Below, one piece after another: positions 35,196 to 42,585 of a DNA stretch of 64,000 bases; position 1 is the stretch's first letter; each line of letters opens with the position of its first letter. The notes below the pieces were generated by a model. It made no database searches. It was not told the origin of the DNA and saw only the letters and a list, made by a program, of their open reading frames with translations. This stretch comes from Candidatus Latescibacterota bacterium. GTDB taxonomy: Bacteria > Latescibacterota > UBA2968. Location of the stretch: contig JAJDYX010000003.1 in the NCBI GenBank assembly GCA_022824945.1, forward strand, positions 181,478-245,477, in the 5' to 3' direction. Position numbers and translations under genes: made by a program.

Positions 35196-37142
35196 TTACC
35201 AGGAATGTACCATGTGGCCGTTGCCGGGGAAATAGATGTGATCTACGAGTGTGGAAAGGCCAACGCCGAGGGTATAGCCGATTAAGAGGCCGATGAAGAA
35301 GGGTTGCAAATTGCGGTAGAGCCGAATGCCGCCGATGCGCAATACGATGGATTTGAATGCCCAGACGAGGAAGACGGTGAAGGCGGTAACCCTGACGGGA
35401 TAAACATATCCCACGGTAAATCCCACCGGATGGAGGGGCCACCACGCAAAGCGCAGGCGCATGAGGCTCAAAAACAGGGTGCCGAGCGCGCCCGCAGCCA
35501 GAAATTGCCATTCAACACGCCCAAAAGAGGTCGGCTCCGATGCCCAGGAGACGACGCGGTCGAACATGCGCTGGCTGTACCCGCCGAATACAAAGACATG
35601 ACGGATGTTGGCGGCGCCGGTCGCACCGTAACAGAGGTTGAGGGTGTAGATAATTGAGACGGCGAAGCCGATGATAAAGGCGAGCATTAAGGCCGCGACC
35701 ATGCGATTGCGTGGCCAGCGAAATACGTCGTGGATTTTGGCGGTGTGAGTGAGAGATGGGAGGATGTATTCGCGGTGGCTTTCCACGCTGTTGGCTGCTA
35801 AGGCCATGCCGACGTGGTCGGGGGTTTGCACGTTTGTGCCGAGTGCGGCAGCGGCGAGTTCCTGGGTTCGCAGTGGGGTTTCGACATATACGAGGCCGGT
35901 TTCTGCGACGATTTTGGCCAGGCCGATGAAGTAGATCAAGAGCAGACCGAGTTGTACTGCAATGCCCAGCAGGGAAATGCCCAGCGCGTACATCCAGGCA
36001 CTGGCATAGATGAGTGAGATGATCAGGCCGATCACTGCCGTGCGGTAAGACAGGAGTTCGGTTTTGTCCTGTGCATCGGGTTGCCAGAGTGCGCGGATGA
36101 CGGTTCCAATATGCTGCCTTGCCATGAAGAGGCCAAACAGGGCAAATGCGATGAAGCCACCGACTTGCTGTAGCAATAGGCCGCTGCCAAAATCTTTGCC
36201 CACTGTGATGCCAAAGCGGTTTAACGCGCCGATTTCGATGAGCGAGAGTATGTGGAATAGCCAGATGGAGAGCAGGACTTCGAGGTTGGTGAGATATCCA
36301 AAGGCCGCCATGACAAAGTTAAATTTGACTTGTAGCGGTGGAAAGTCGTGCCCAAATGAGATGGCGGTACGGTATGTGGGACCAATGGGTATTATTGGGA
36401 GATTGTGCCAGAAGAGGGGTAGTATATTCCAGGATAAGATGAATAAGGAGATGCCAAATCCCGTCCAGAATAATTTGTTTTTCGTGAAGCCTATTTGCCC
36501 CGATGCTGTATCCCGAATCATCAGGATGGGCAATTGCGCGAGGGGGAAGGTGATGCGTTCGTGTTCGACCCATTGTTTGCGCAAGATGACAGTGATGCAT
36601 AAACAGGCGATGAATAGTGCGAAGAAAAACGTGAACCACCAGAAGAGCGGCACAGCCCAGACGTGATAGGGCGTGGAAAGATGCGCTGGCAATCCTTCCC
36701 ACAAATTGGTGATGTCGCCCGCGCGATTGCTGGGTACAGCCCAGGGTTGGATGTGTTCGTGGGTAAATTCCGCCCATCGGTTTTCCGGCGTGGCTTTGTA
36801 ATAGGGGCTGGCGAGTACGGCGATCAGGCGCCCGGCGACGTTTTTGGTGGGGAAAACGCTGCCTATAAATCCCATGCAGAGGATGAGTCCCAATTCATGC
36901 GGGCGAAGCATCCAGTTCTCCCGGATTTTTTTGAGCAGGGGATTGATCAGGAAGATGAGGAGAAAGGGTAGCCACAATGACATGGGCATGTGGCCGAGGG
37001 ATACGCGGGATGCGCGAAGGCGATAGGTCGTGTCGGTGGCAAAATAGCAGATGACAAGGGTGAGGATCAGGCCAACGATAATGGCGCGGGTGGTGATGTG
37101 TGACGCTGGGTCAGGCTGTGGCGCGGGATTGGGTACGCTCAT
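35196..37142 (-). CDS. DUF6785-type polytopic membrane protein, paralogue 2
   Basis: 648 residues from the ATG at 37142 (GAAAGAAATGC upstream). Roughly fourteen transmembrane helices, RKQWVEHERITFPLAQ and the terminal YFPGNGHMVHSW identify it as a paralogue of the 27164-29092 protein. It is a single transcription unit converging on the sulfatase. Probably a transporter for peptides or sugar derivatives; the substrate is unknown. Confidence 0.8.
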   Translation of the reverse strand: MSVPNPAPQPDPASHITTRAIIVGLILTLVICYFATDTTYRLRASRVSLGHMPMSLWLPFLLIFLINPLLKKIRENWMLRPHELGLILCMGFIGSVFPTKNVAGRLIAVLASPYYKATPENRWAEFTHEHIQPWAVPSNRAGDITNLWEGLPAHLSTPYHVWAVPLFWWFTFFFALFIACLCITVILRKQWVEHERITFPLAQLPILMIRDTASGQIGFTKNKLFWTGFGISLFILSWNILPLFWHNLPIIPIGPTYRTAISFGHDFPPLQVKFNFVMAAFGYLTNLEVLLSIWLFHILSLIEIGALNRFGITVGKDFGSGLLLQQVGGFIAFALFGLFMARQHIGTVIRALWQPDAQDKTELLSYRTAVIGLIISLIYASAWMYALGISLLGIAVQLGLLLIYFIGLAKIVAETGLVYVETPLRTQELAAAALGTNVQTPDHVGMALAANSVESHREYILPSLTHTAKIHDVFRWPRNRMVAALMLAFIIGFAVSIIYTLNLCYGATGAANIRHVFVFGGYSQRMFDRVVSWASEPTSFGRVEWQFLAAGALGTLFLSLMRLRFAWWPLHPVGFTVGYVYPVRVTAFTVFLVWAFKSIVLRIGGIRLYRNLQPFFIGLLIGYTLGVGLSTLVDHIYFPGNGHMVHSW

Positions 37143-37167
37143 GCATTTCTTTCGGTTGGTGTGATTG

Positions 37168-37194
37168 TAGGGGCGACCCACCGTGGTCGCCCGC
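37168..37194. repeat. GGGCGACC hairpin repeat
   Basis: GGGCGACC (37171-37178) and GGTCGCCC (37185-37192) form a perfect 8-base stem around CACCGT, preceded by TTGTAG. Similar short GTAGGGGCGACC-type palindromes are dispersed intergenic elements in many bacterial genomes. It sits in the divergent gap between the DUF6785 and cupin genes and has no T run. Confidence 0.6.
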
Positions 37195-37255
37195 GCATCG
37201 CGTAATATGCTGTGTTTGGGATGTTGAAGCAAGAATCATTTAGTATTTCGCTCTA

Positions 37256-37292
37256 AATCAGCGCAATCCAATAATCCGCTTAATCCGCGATC
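37256..37292 (+). repeat. AATCCGC-type leader repeat, copy 2
   Basis: Contains CAATCCAATAATCCGCTTAA and ends TCCGCGATC, 16 bases before the cupin start codon. It is nearly the same as 12271-12309 read on the other strand (about 31 of 37 positions) and lies in the same place relative to its gene. Confidence 0.65.
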
Positions 37293-37308
37293 TAATGAGG
37301 AGGGTATC

Positions 37309-37944
37309 ATGCCATATCAAGTTTTTGACTATCGCAAGGATATTACCAATATGCTGGTGACACCCCAGATTCGTTCGCGATTTTTGAAGATGGAGGTGGG
37401 GCAGTTCAATCAGAGTCATACGCACGATTTGGGGCACGAGATTTTTCTGATTTTGCAAGGGCAGGCAGAGTTTGATATCGAAGGGCACAAGGAGGTGTTG
37501 GGTCCCGGGCAGATGTGTATTGCACTGACGGATGAGGCGCATACAGTGCGCAATGTGGGCGATGATGAGGTGATTATGTATTTGTCAGTGACACCGCATA
37601 TTTTACCTACGCATACGTATTGGACAGCAGAGGGGGAGAAGGAGCCGCCGCGATTTGCGAACTCTTTTTCTTATGATCAGGAGCCAGATTTGAGCGTTGG
37701 TGCAGACGCACGAGCAGATGAACATTTGCAATCTGTGGAAGATTTTGTCGCGTGCGTAGAGGAGACAGCAGAGACGCAGCGTGCGCTGGTTGCGGCTTTC
37801 AAGAAGGCATTCGCAGAGGGCGATTCGGAAGCCGCATTCAAAGCGCGAGATGCGATGTGGGATGCGCTTTATCCGATGTTTAAGGCCGTTCACGAGTTGG
37901 CTGGTTTGTGGAATGCTTTCGCACATCGGACGGTGGATGAATGA
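37309..37944 (+). CDS. Cupin-domain protein with C-terminal helical extension
   Basis: 211 residues. The first 110 form a cupin barrel with metal-ligand motifs HTHDLGHEIFLILQGQAEF and GQMCIALTDEAHTVRN. Residues 130-211 are a helix-rich, Ala/Glu-rich tail. GAGGAGGGTATC precedes the ATG. It is followed after 36 bases by a sugar isomerase-like gene, which suggests a role in sugar metabolism or sensing; the function is unassigned. Confidence 0.8.
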   Translation: MPYQVFDYRKDITNMLVTPQIRSRFLKMEVGQFNQSHTHDLGHEIFLILQGQAEFDIEGHKEVLGPGQMCIALTDEAHTVRNVGDDEVIMYLSVTPHILPTHTYWTAEGEKEPPRFANSFSYDQEPDLSVGADARADEHLQSVEDFVACVEETAETQRALVAAFKKAFAEGDSEAAFKARDAMWDALYPMFKAVHELAGLWNAFAHRTVDE

Positions 37945-37980
37945 GACGTGGAGAGGTGTATAATTAGAAAGGACGCAAAT

Positions 37981-38781
37981 ATGGGCAAATTTAGACTGGC
38001 TTGTCATTTGATTCAGTTTCGGGGCGAGCAGCACGAAAATCCCGAGAAGGTGCTGGCAGAAGTGGCTGAGGCTGGGTGGGATGGGGTGGAGGGGTTGAAG
38101 ATCGATAGTGGCGATGATCTGGTTGCTAAAGCCAATCTGGCGAGGAAGAATGGTTTGCATCTGGTCAATGTGGGGGGACCGAGCCCGCTCGATCGGGTTC
38201 GGTACAATATCGCTTTGGGCAATGATGCGGCAGAGGTGCCGTCGTGCCGTCGCGCGATGTGGGGGGGCGATGATCCGAGCGATGAAGATGTTGAGAATGC
38301 GGCTCGTTCTCTCGATGAGGTGCTGGCATATTGCAAGGCGCACAATGTGAAGGGTTTTCACCACGCGCATATGCGGACGTTGATCGAGACGGTTGAAGAC
38401 GCCGAGAGATTGATGACGGCTGCGCCCGATTTGTGGTTGCTCTACGATACGGGACACATGCTGGCGGCGGGTAGCGATCCGATGCAGGTTTTTGAACGCG
38501 ATGTGTTGCGGAATCGGATTGGACATGTGCATTTGAAGGATGTGCATGCCAATGATCCCGCATCATGGAATCACCGCACGGGACAGTTTAATGAGGAAGC
38601 GCGATTTGCAGAACTCGGCGCGGGGAATATGGGGTTTGACGCACGGGCAGCGCTGGAGAAGTTGGAGGAAGTGGGTTACGATGGCTGGGTGTCAGTAGAA
38701 CTCGATCGCCCGTATCCGCCCAAACCCCCGGCAGAGGCGGCAAAGTCCAATCTCGATTATCTGAGAAGCATAGGATATTGA
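37981..38781 (+). CDS. Sugar phosphate isomerase/epimerase (xylose-isomerase-like TIM barrel)
   Basis: 266 residues from the ATG at 37981, preceded by AGAAAGGACGC. The barrel carries the metal-ligand pattern of this family: Glu in EGLKIDSGDD, Asp in LLYDTGHM, His in HLKDVHAND and Glu in SVELDRPYPP near the C-terminus. It interconverts keto and aldo sugars or epimerises them; the substrate is unknown. Forms a rightward pair with the cupin gene. Confidence 0.88.
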   Translation: MGKFRLACHLIQFRGEQHENPEKVLAEVAEAGWDGVEGLKIDSGDDLVAKANLARKNGLHLVNVGGPSPLDRVRYNIALGNDAAEVPSCRRAMWGGDDPSDEDVENAARSLDEVLAYCKAHNVKGFHHAHMRTLIETVEDAERLMTAAPDLWLLYDTGHMLAAGSDPMQVFERDVLRNRIGHVHLKDVHANDPASWNHRTGQFNEEARFAELGAGNMGFDARAALEKLEEVGYDGWVSVELDRPYPPKPPAEAAKSNLDYLRSIGY

Positions 38782-38788
38782 CATGCGT

Positions 38789-39571
38789 CTATACGACGTT
38801 GGACAATCCGCCGTCGAGGTTAATCGCCGTGCCTGTGATGAAAGAAGCGCATTCCGAAGCGAGAAAGGCGACGAGCGCGCCAGCATCAGAGGGTTCACCT
38901 AAACGTCCCAGCGGATGCTCTTCCGCCCGCTCAGTCCAATAGTCCTGTAGAGTGCCCGGAGAACCTTCCGCTTTCCAAGCGCGTTCTCCCTGCGCGCTTT
39001 TGATAGAAGTCAAGCACACGGTGTTTACGAGGATATTGTAAGGCAATAGTTCCTTAGATAGCGCTTTGGTCATCGCTATTCCCGCTGCGCGGCTCACGGA
39101 GGTTGGATAAGAAGCTGCGCCAGGCTGTTTGCCCCCCGGATGCGTGACGTTGATAATCCGTCCTCCGCCGATATGTTTCATGTGGGGAATGACCAGGCGC
39201 ACGCAACGCACAGCTCCCATAAGTTTCAGATCTAAATCGGCATGCCAATCATCGTCGTCCAAGTCATCGAAGGCACTCGCGGCAGACCGGCCAGCGTTGT
39301 TGACCAGGATGTCAATCCGTCCGAAATGCTGGACCGTTGTGTTGATGAAGTTTGTTAATGTTTCCGGTTTGGTCACGTCAGCAGGGACAGCAAGGACATC
39401 ACCACCAGTTGAGGTACGAAGTTCTTCCGCTGCCTGCTGCAAGACATCATCGCGTCGCGCACAAATCGCGACCTTTGCGCCCTCTTCTAAGAACCGCAAT
39501 GCGATTCCCCTGCCGATTCCTTCGCTACCGCCCGTAATAACCGCAACTTTTCCCGTCAATCCAAGGTCCAT
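38789..39571 (-). CDS. Short-chain dehydrogenase/reductase lacking the canonical YxxxK lysine
   Basis: 260 residues from the ATG at 39571 (GAGGAGAATTGAT upstream). The Rossmann motif TGGSEGIGRG and NNAG are normal. At the catalytic site the sequence is ASYPTSVSRAAG: Tyr155 is present but the position four later is Val, not Lys. This SVxRAA arrangement occurs in a side branch of SDRs, so the protein may use another residue or act non-catalytically. It converges on the isomerase gene with 7 bases between stops. Confidence 0.82.
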   Translation of the reverse strand: MDLGLTGKVAVITGGSEGIGRGIALRFLEEGAKVAICARRDDVLQQAAEELRTSTGGDVLAVPADVTKPETLTNFINTTVQHFGRIDILVNNAGRSAASAFDDLDDDDWHADLDLKLMGAVRCVRLVIPHMKHIGGGRIINVTHPGGKQPGAASYPTSVSRAAGIAMTKALSKELLPYNILVNTVCLTSIKSAQGERAWKAEGSPGTLQDYWTERAEEHPLGRLGEPSDAGALVAFLASECASFITGTAINLDGGLSNVV

Positions 39572-39695
39572 ATCAATTCTCCTCAAATGAGTTTGTCCTT
39601 CGAGATTTTTTGGTGGTTTTGGTGGATTTTGGTTGTATTATATACGACATTTGGGTGGCTTGTGCAAATATCGGACTATGTGAAGGTAAAGTGAG
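39572..39695. promoter_or_regulatory. Divergent gap between SDR and aldo/keto reductase genes
   Basis: 124 non-coding bases, T-rich, with TTGGTGGTTTTGGTGGATTT near 39611 and TATTATAT near 39637 that could hold promoter elements for the rightward gene. No operator-like repeat was seen. Confidence 0.3.
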
Positions 39696-40586
39696 ATGAA
39701 ATTTCGGATGCTGGGAAAGACGGGTTTGGAAGTCTCGGAGATCGGTTTTGGCGCGGCGCAGATTGGAAATCCGTCGCTGCCAGAGTCGCAGGTCGAAGCG
39801 GTGCTGAACAATGTGCTCGATTTGGGTATCTCGTTTATCGATACGGCTGCGATGTATGGCGATAGCGAGGAGCGGATCGGGAAGTTTATCGCCCATCGGC
39901 AGGACGATTTTGTTCTGGCGACAAAGTGCGGCGATTATCAGGTGATCAATGGCGGTAAGCGCGAGATTGTGAAGGATTATTCGCCCGAGGGCATTTTGAG
40001 GACGATTGATGCGAGTCGATCAAAGCTGAAGATGGATGTGATCGATATTGTGCAATTTCACGGGCTGCCGGGAGATGCGGATGATTGGGATGCGGCGTTT
40101 GACGCGCTGTTGGAAGCGAAGAGTAGGGGATGGACGAAGTTTGTCGGTGTATCGGCAGATGGATCGGCAGCGGCTGAGGCGGCGAAGAGGTGGGATTTGG
40201 ATACGCAGGAGTTTACGTACAATGTGTTGTTTCAGGAGTCTGCTGAAAATTTGATGCCGACTTTGCGCGACCGGGATATGGGGACGATTATTAAACGTCC
40301 GATTGCCAATGGGGTGTATCTCAGATCCGAGCGGCCAGACGGTTCGTATATGGGCGATCCGTGGGATCGGGCACAGCAGATGCCGTTGCGGGAATTGGCG
40401 GGCGATATGCCGCTGATTGAGTTTGCGTTGCGGTTTACGCTTTCTCACGAAGATGTGTGTACTGCGATTGTGGGATCGACCAATGTGGAGCATCTCGCAG
40501 ATAATGTGAAAATTTCAGATGGAGAAGTGTTATCCGAAGATGTGTTGGACAAGACTAAGAGCGTTTTTCAGTCGTTGTTTGGGTGA
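39696..40586 (+). CDS. Aldo/keto reductase
   Basis: 296 residues. LGKTGLEVSEIGFGAAQIG, the catalytic Asp/Tyr segment FIDTAAMYGDSEERIG, Lys in LATKCG, His in VQFHGLP and the cofactor-binding SRSKL / IVGSTNVEHL near the end identify the family. It likely reduces a sugar-derived carbonyl with NAD(P)H. It is followed by an aldolase gene with 35 bases between. Confidence 0.92.
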   Translation: MKFRMLGKTGLEVSEIGFGAAQIGNPSLPESQVEAVLNNVLDLGISFIDTAAMYGDSEERIGKFIAHRQDDFVLATKCGDYQVINGGKREIVKDYSPEGILRTIDASRSKLKMDVIDIVQFHGLPGDADDWDAAFDALLEAKSRGWTKFVGVSADGSAAAEAAKRWDLDTQEFTYNVLFQESAENLMPTLRDRDMGTIIKRPIANGVYLRSERPDGSYMGDPWDRAQQMPLRELAGDMPLIEFALRFTLSHEDVCTAIVGSTNVEHLADNVKISDGEVLSEDVLDKTKSVFQSLFG

Positions 40587-40621
40587 TAACCGAAAATTAA
40601 CCACTCACAAAGGAGTTTATT

Positions 40622-41410
40622 TTGAAACCCAATAGGATTAGAGAGAAATTGGATGCGGGCGAACCCACTATTGGCACGCGGATTCATTCGAGTTGGCCGG
40701 CGATTGTCGAGGCGATTGGACATACGGGACTTTACGACTATGTCGAATACGTTGGCGAATACGGTACGTTTGATCTCTACGATCTCGACAATTTGTGCCG
40801 TGCAGCTGAGTTGTACAATATGGGTATGATGTTCAAAATTGATCGCAGCCATCAGTACTTTTTGTCACAACGGGCGATCGGGTCTGGTTTTGGGAGCATT
40901 TTGTTTACGGATTGTCGCACGGAAGAAGATGCAAAGGAGTGCGTGCGCGTTACGCTTCCAGATACGCCGGAAGATGGTGGCCTGTACAGTGTGTACACGC
41001 GGCGCAATACGTATATGGGATATGGCGGGGGACCTGAGTATGTGAAGGCGATGCGGGAGACGGTTGTGGTTTTGATGATCGAAAAGAAGGAGGCGGTGGA
41101 AAATCTGGAGGCGATTCTTTCGGTTCCGGGCGTGGATATGGTGCAATGGGGTCCTTCGGATTATTCGATGAGTGTTGGCAAGGCAGGACAGCGCGGTGAT
41201 CCCGCAGTGGCAGATGCGAGGAATGAGGTGTTTAAGACTGCGCTGAGTATGGGCGTGCATCCCCGCGCAGAGATTATGTCGCCCGATGAGGCAAAGGAAT
41301 ATCTCGATATGGGTGTGCGACATTTCAATATTGGGGTGGATATCTCAGTTCTGCATTCGTGGTGGCGAAGCAATGGCGATGATCTGAGGAAAGCTGTGGA
41401 GGGGGCGTGA
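40622..41410 (+). CDS. HpcH/HpaI aldolase/citrate lyase family protein
   Basis: 262 residues. The pattern IGTRIHSSWPAIVEAIGHTG, FGSILFTDCRTEEDA and QWGPSDYSMSVG matches class II pyruvate-type aldolases of the HpcH/HpaI family, although the usual Glu/Asp metal ligands are partly diverged. The best start is the TTG at 40622 with AAAGGAG eight bases upstream. It would cleave a 2-keto-3-deoxy-type acid to pyruvate and an aldehyde. It ends at a strong bidirectional terminator. Confidence 0.85.
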   Translation: MKPNRIREKLDAGEPTIGTRIHSSWPAIVEAIGHTGLYDYVEYVGEYGTFDLYDLDNLCRAAELYNMGMMFKIDRSHQYFLSQRAIGSGFGSILFTDCRTEEDAKECVRVTLPDTPEDGGLYSVYTRRNTYMGYGGGPEYVKAMRETVVVLMIEKKEAVENLEAILSVPGVDMVQWGPSDYSMSVGKAGQRGDPAVADARNEVFKTALSMGVHPRAEIMSPDEAKEYLDMGVRHFNIGVDISVLHSWWRSNGDDLRKAVEGA

Positions 41411-41430
41411 GTTACAAGATAAAAAAGAAA

Positions 41431-41468
41431 ACAGCCGCCGAGGTCTAGGTCTCGGCGGCTGTTTTTTT
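41431..41468. terminator. Bidirectional Rho-independent terminator
   Basis: A 12-base-pair perfect stem (ACAGCCGCCGAG with CTCGGCGGCTGT) around an 8-base loop, flanked by an A run on the left and a T run on the right. It terminates the aldolase gene on the plus strand and the ArsC-like selenoprotein gene on the minus strand. Confidence 0.92.
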
Positions 41469-41817
41469 AGTCGAGAAGTTCATGTATAGTTTCTGAGGGA
41501 CGGGCAATGACTGCACGATCTCCGAGAATGCACACGGGGCGATTCATGACTTCGGGGTGTTCCAAAAGCAAGCCGACGAGTGCATCGGGCGTGTTGTAGT
41601 CATCCATGTCGCGCCCCAGTTTTTCGAATGAGCTGGGGTGAATCAGGTCTTTGGGTTCACCGGGCAGGAGTGCGAGAAATTTTCTCAAGTCCTGTTCGCT
41701 CAGCGGTGTTTTCATATATTCAATAACGTCGAACTCGACGTTGCCAGCGCGCAATATATCCATTGCGCCATTGGATTTGCTTCAGTTGGGGTTGTGGTAG
41801 ATGGTGATTTTTGACAT
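41467..41817 (-). CDS. ArsC-like thioredoxin-fold selenoprotein (UGA at catalytic Cys position)
   Basis: 116 residues when TGA at 41782-41784 is read as selenocysteine. The protein starts MSKITIYHNPN-Sec-SKSNGAM, and the ArsC family has HNPxCSKS here with Cys as catalytic nucleophile. Downstream the family continues intact: EYMKTPLSEQDLRKFL, PKDLI, LLLEHPEVMNRPVCILGDRAVIARPSE. The ATG at 41817 has AAGGAG eight bases upstream, so translation clearly begins before the TGA. Starting at the internal Met (41763) would drop the first strand and active site. The UGA is followed by a bacterial-SECIS-like hairpin. TGG encodes Trp and TGA ends other genes here, so general recoding is unlikely. A fresh nonsense mutation is the main alternative. 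It is the third gene of a sulfatase-PhyH operon. Confidence 0.85.
41749..41768 (-). promoter_or_regulatory. Candidate bacterial SECIS hairpin
   Basis: On the minus strand, 13 bases after the in-frame UGA, GCGCAAT pairs perfectly with ATTGCGC around the six-base loop GGATAT. The stem (7 bp), loop size, G at the first loop positions and a UGA-to-loop distance of 20 bases all fall inside the bacterial SECIS consensus rules for selenocysteine insertion by SelB. Confidence 0.75.
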
Positions 41818-41834
41818 GTTAAATCTCCTTTTTG

Positions 41835-42584
41835 TTAAATCCGCCAGCGTTTCCATAGATCATCGGGTATTTCGTCTCGGAATGTCTCCTGGTCTTTGTG
41901 CGGCAGGCGGGCGAAAAGGCCATAGCGGATGTTGTTGCTGGTGTTTTGAGAGGTTTCGTGCAGGATGTTGCAGTGCCAGAAGATGACGTCGCCTGCTTTT
42001 GCATGCAGTTCAACGGGTTGAATATCTTTGACCATGTCGAGATATTCAGGGTGGTCCTTAAAGCTGTGGTTGAGGTGATGGGGATATTTGCGAAGAAATT
42101 TCCATGATTTGATATGGCTGCGCGGCCAGAAGACCGTGCCTCCGCCGTGCGGTTCTACATCGTAGATATAGGTTGCCAATCCAAGGAGAAAAGCTGCCCC
42201 CCGCCGCTTGCCGAGATAACCGTCAATGTGTCCGCGCTCTGGCAAGCGCCATTTGCATTCGGGTTCGGGCAAGAGCAGGCGCAGGTTGCCGTCTTCACCG
42301 CAAAATTGCCTGCCCCCCAGGTGATCGACAATGGCTTTGACTTTTGGCTGGTTGACGAGTTGTGTTTCTTTTGGGGAAAAGCGAAAGCCTCTCAATATGG
42401 TGATGTCTTCACGGTGTTGTTGGGGCGGTCCTGCGGCGTTTTGTTGGGCAGGGTCAGAGAGATCGCCGAATTTGGCGCGAATTTGTGCGCGCCAATTGTC
42501 TAACATCGGTGGATTGATTAGATTGGGTACGAGGACATATCCCAATGCTTTGAACTCGGCGATTTGTTCGGGTGAGAGGGCCAT
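41835..42584 (-). CDS. Phytanoyl-CoA dioxygenase (PhyH) family protein
   Basis: 249 residues of the Fe(II)/2-oxoglutarate oxygenase superfamily. The metal triad is visible as GHIDGYL (HxD) and a distal His in CNILHETSQN, with a downstream Arg in NIRYGLFARLP for 2-oxoglutarate. It hydroxylates a small substrate, possibly the alcohol or sulfate ester handled by the adjacent sulfatase. One base separates it from the sulfatase stop, and 17 bases from the ArsC-like gene. Confidence 0.9.
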   Translation of the reverse strand: MALSPEQIAEFKALGYVLVPNLINPPMLDNWRAQIRAKFGDLSDPAQQNAAGPPQQHREDITILRGFRFSPKETQLVNQPKVKAIVDHLGGRQFCGEDGNLRLLLPEPECKWRLPERGHIDGYLGKRRGAAFLLGLATYIYDVEPHGGGTVFWPRSHIKSWKFLRKYPHHLNHSFKDHPEYLDMVKDIQPVELHAKAGDVIFWHCNILHETSQNTSNNIRYGLFARLPHKDQETFRDEIPDDLWKRWRI

Positions 42585-42585
42585 G

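Noticed and set aside
37603..38547. 314-codon minus-strand frame
   Set aside because: Opposite the cupin and sugar isomerase genes, which have ribosome sites and clear families.
41467..41763. Reading the ArsC-like gene as a 98-residue protein starting at the internal ATG
   Set aside because: This omits the first strand and the catalytic position, has no ribosome site of its own, and ignores the well-placed ATG at 41817.
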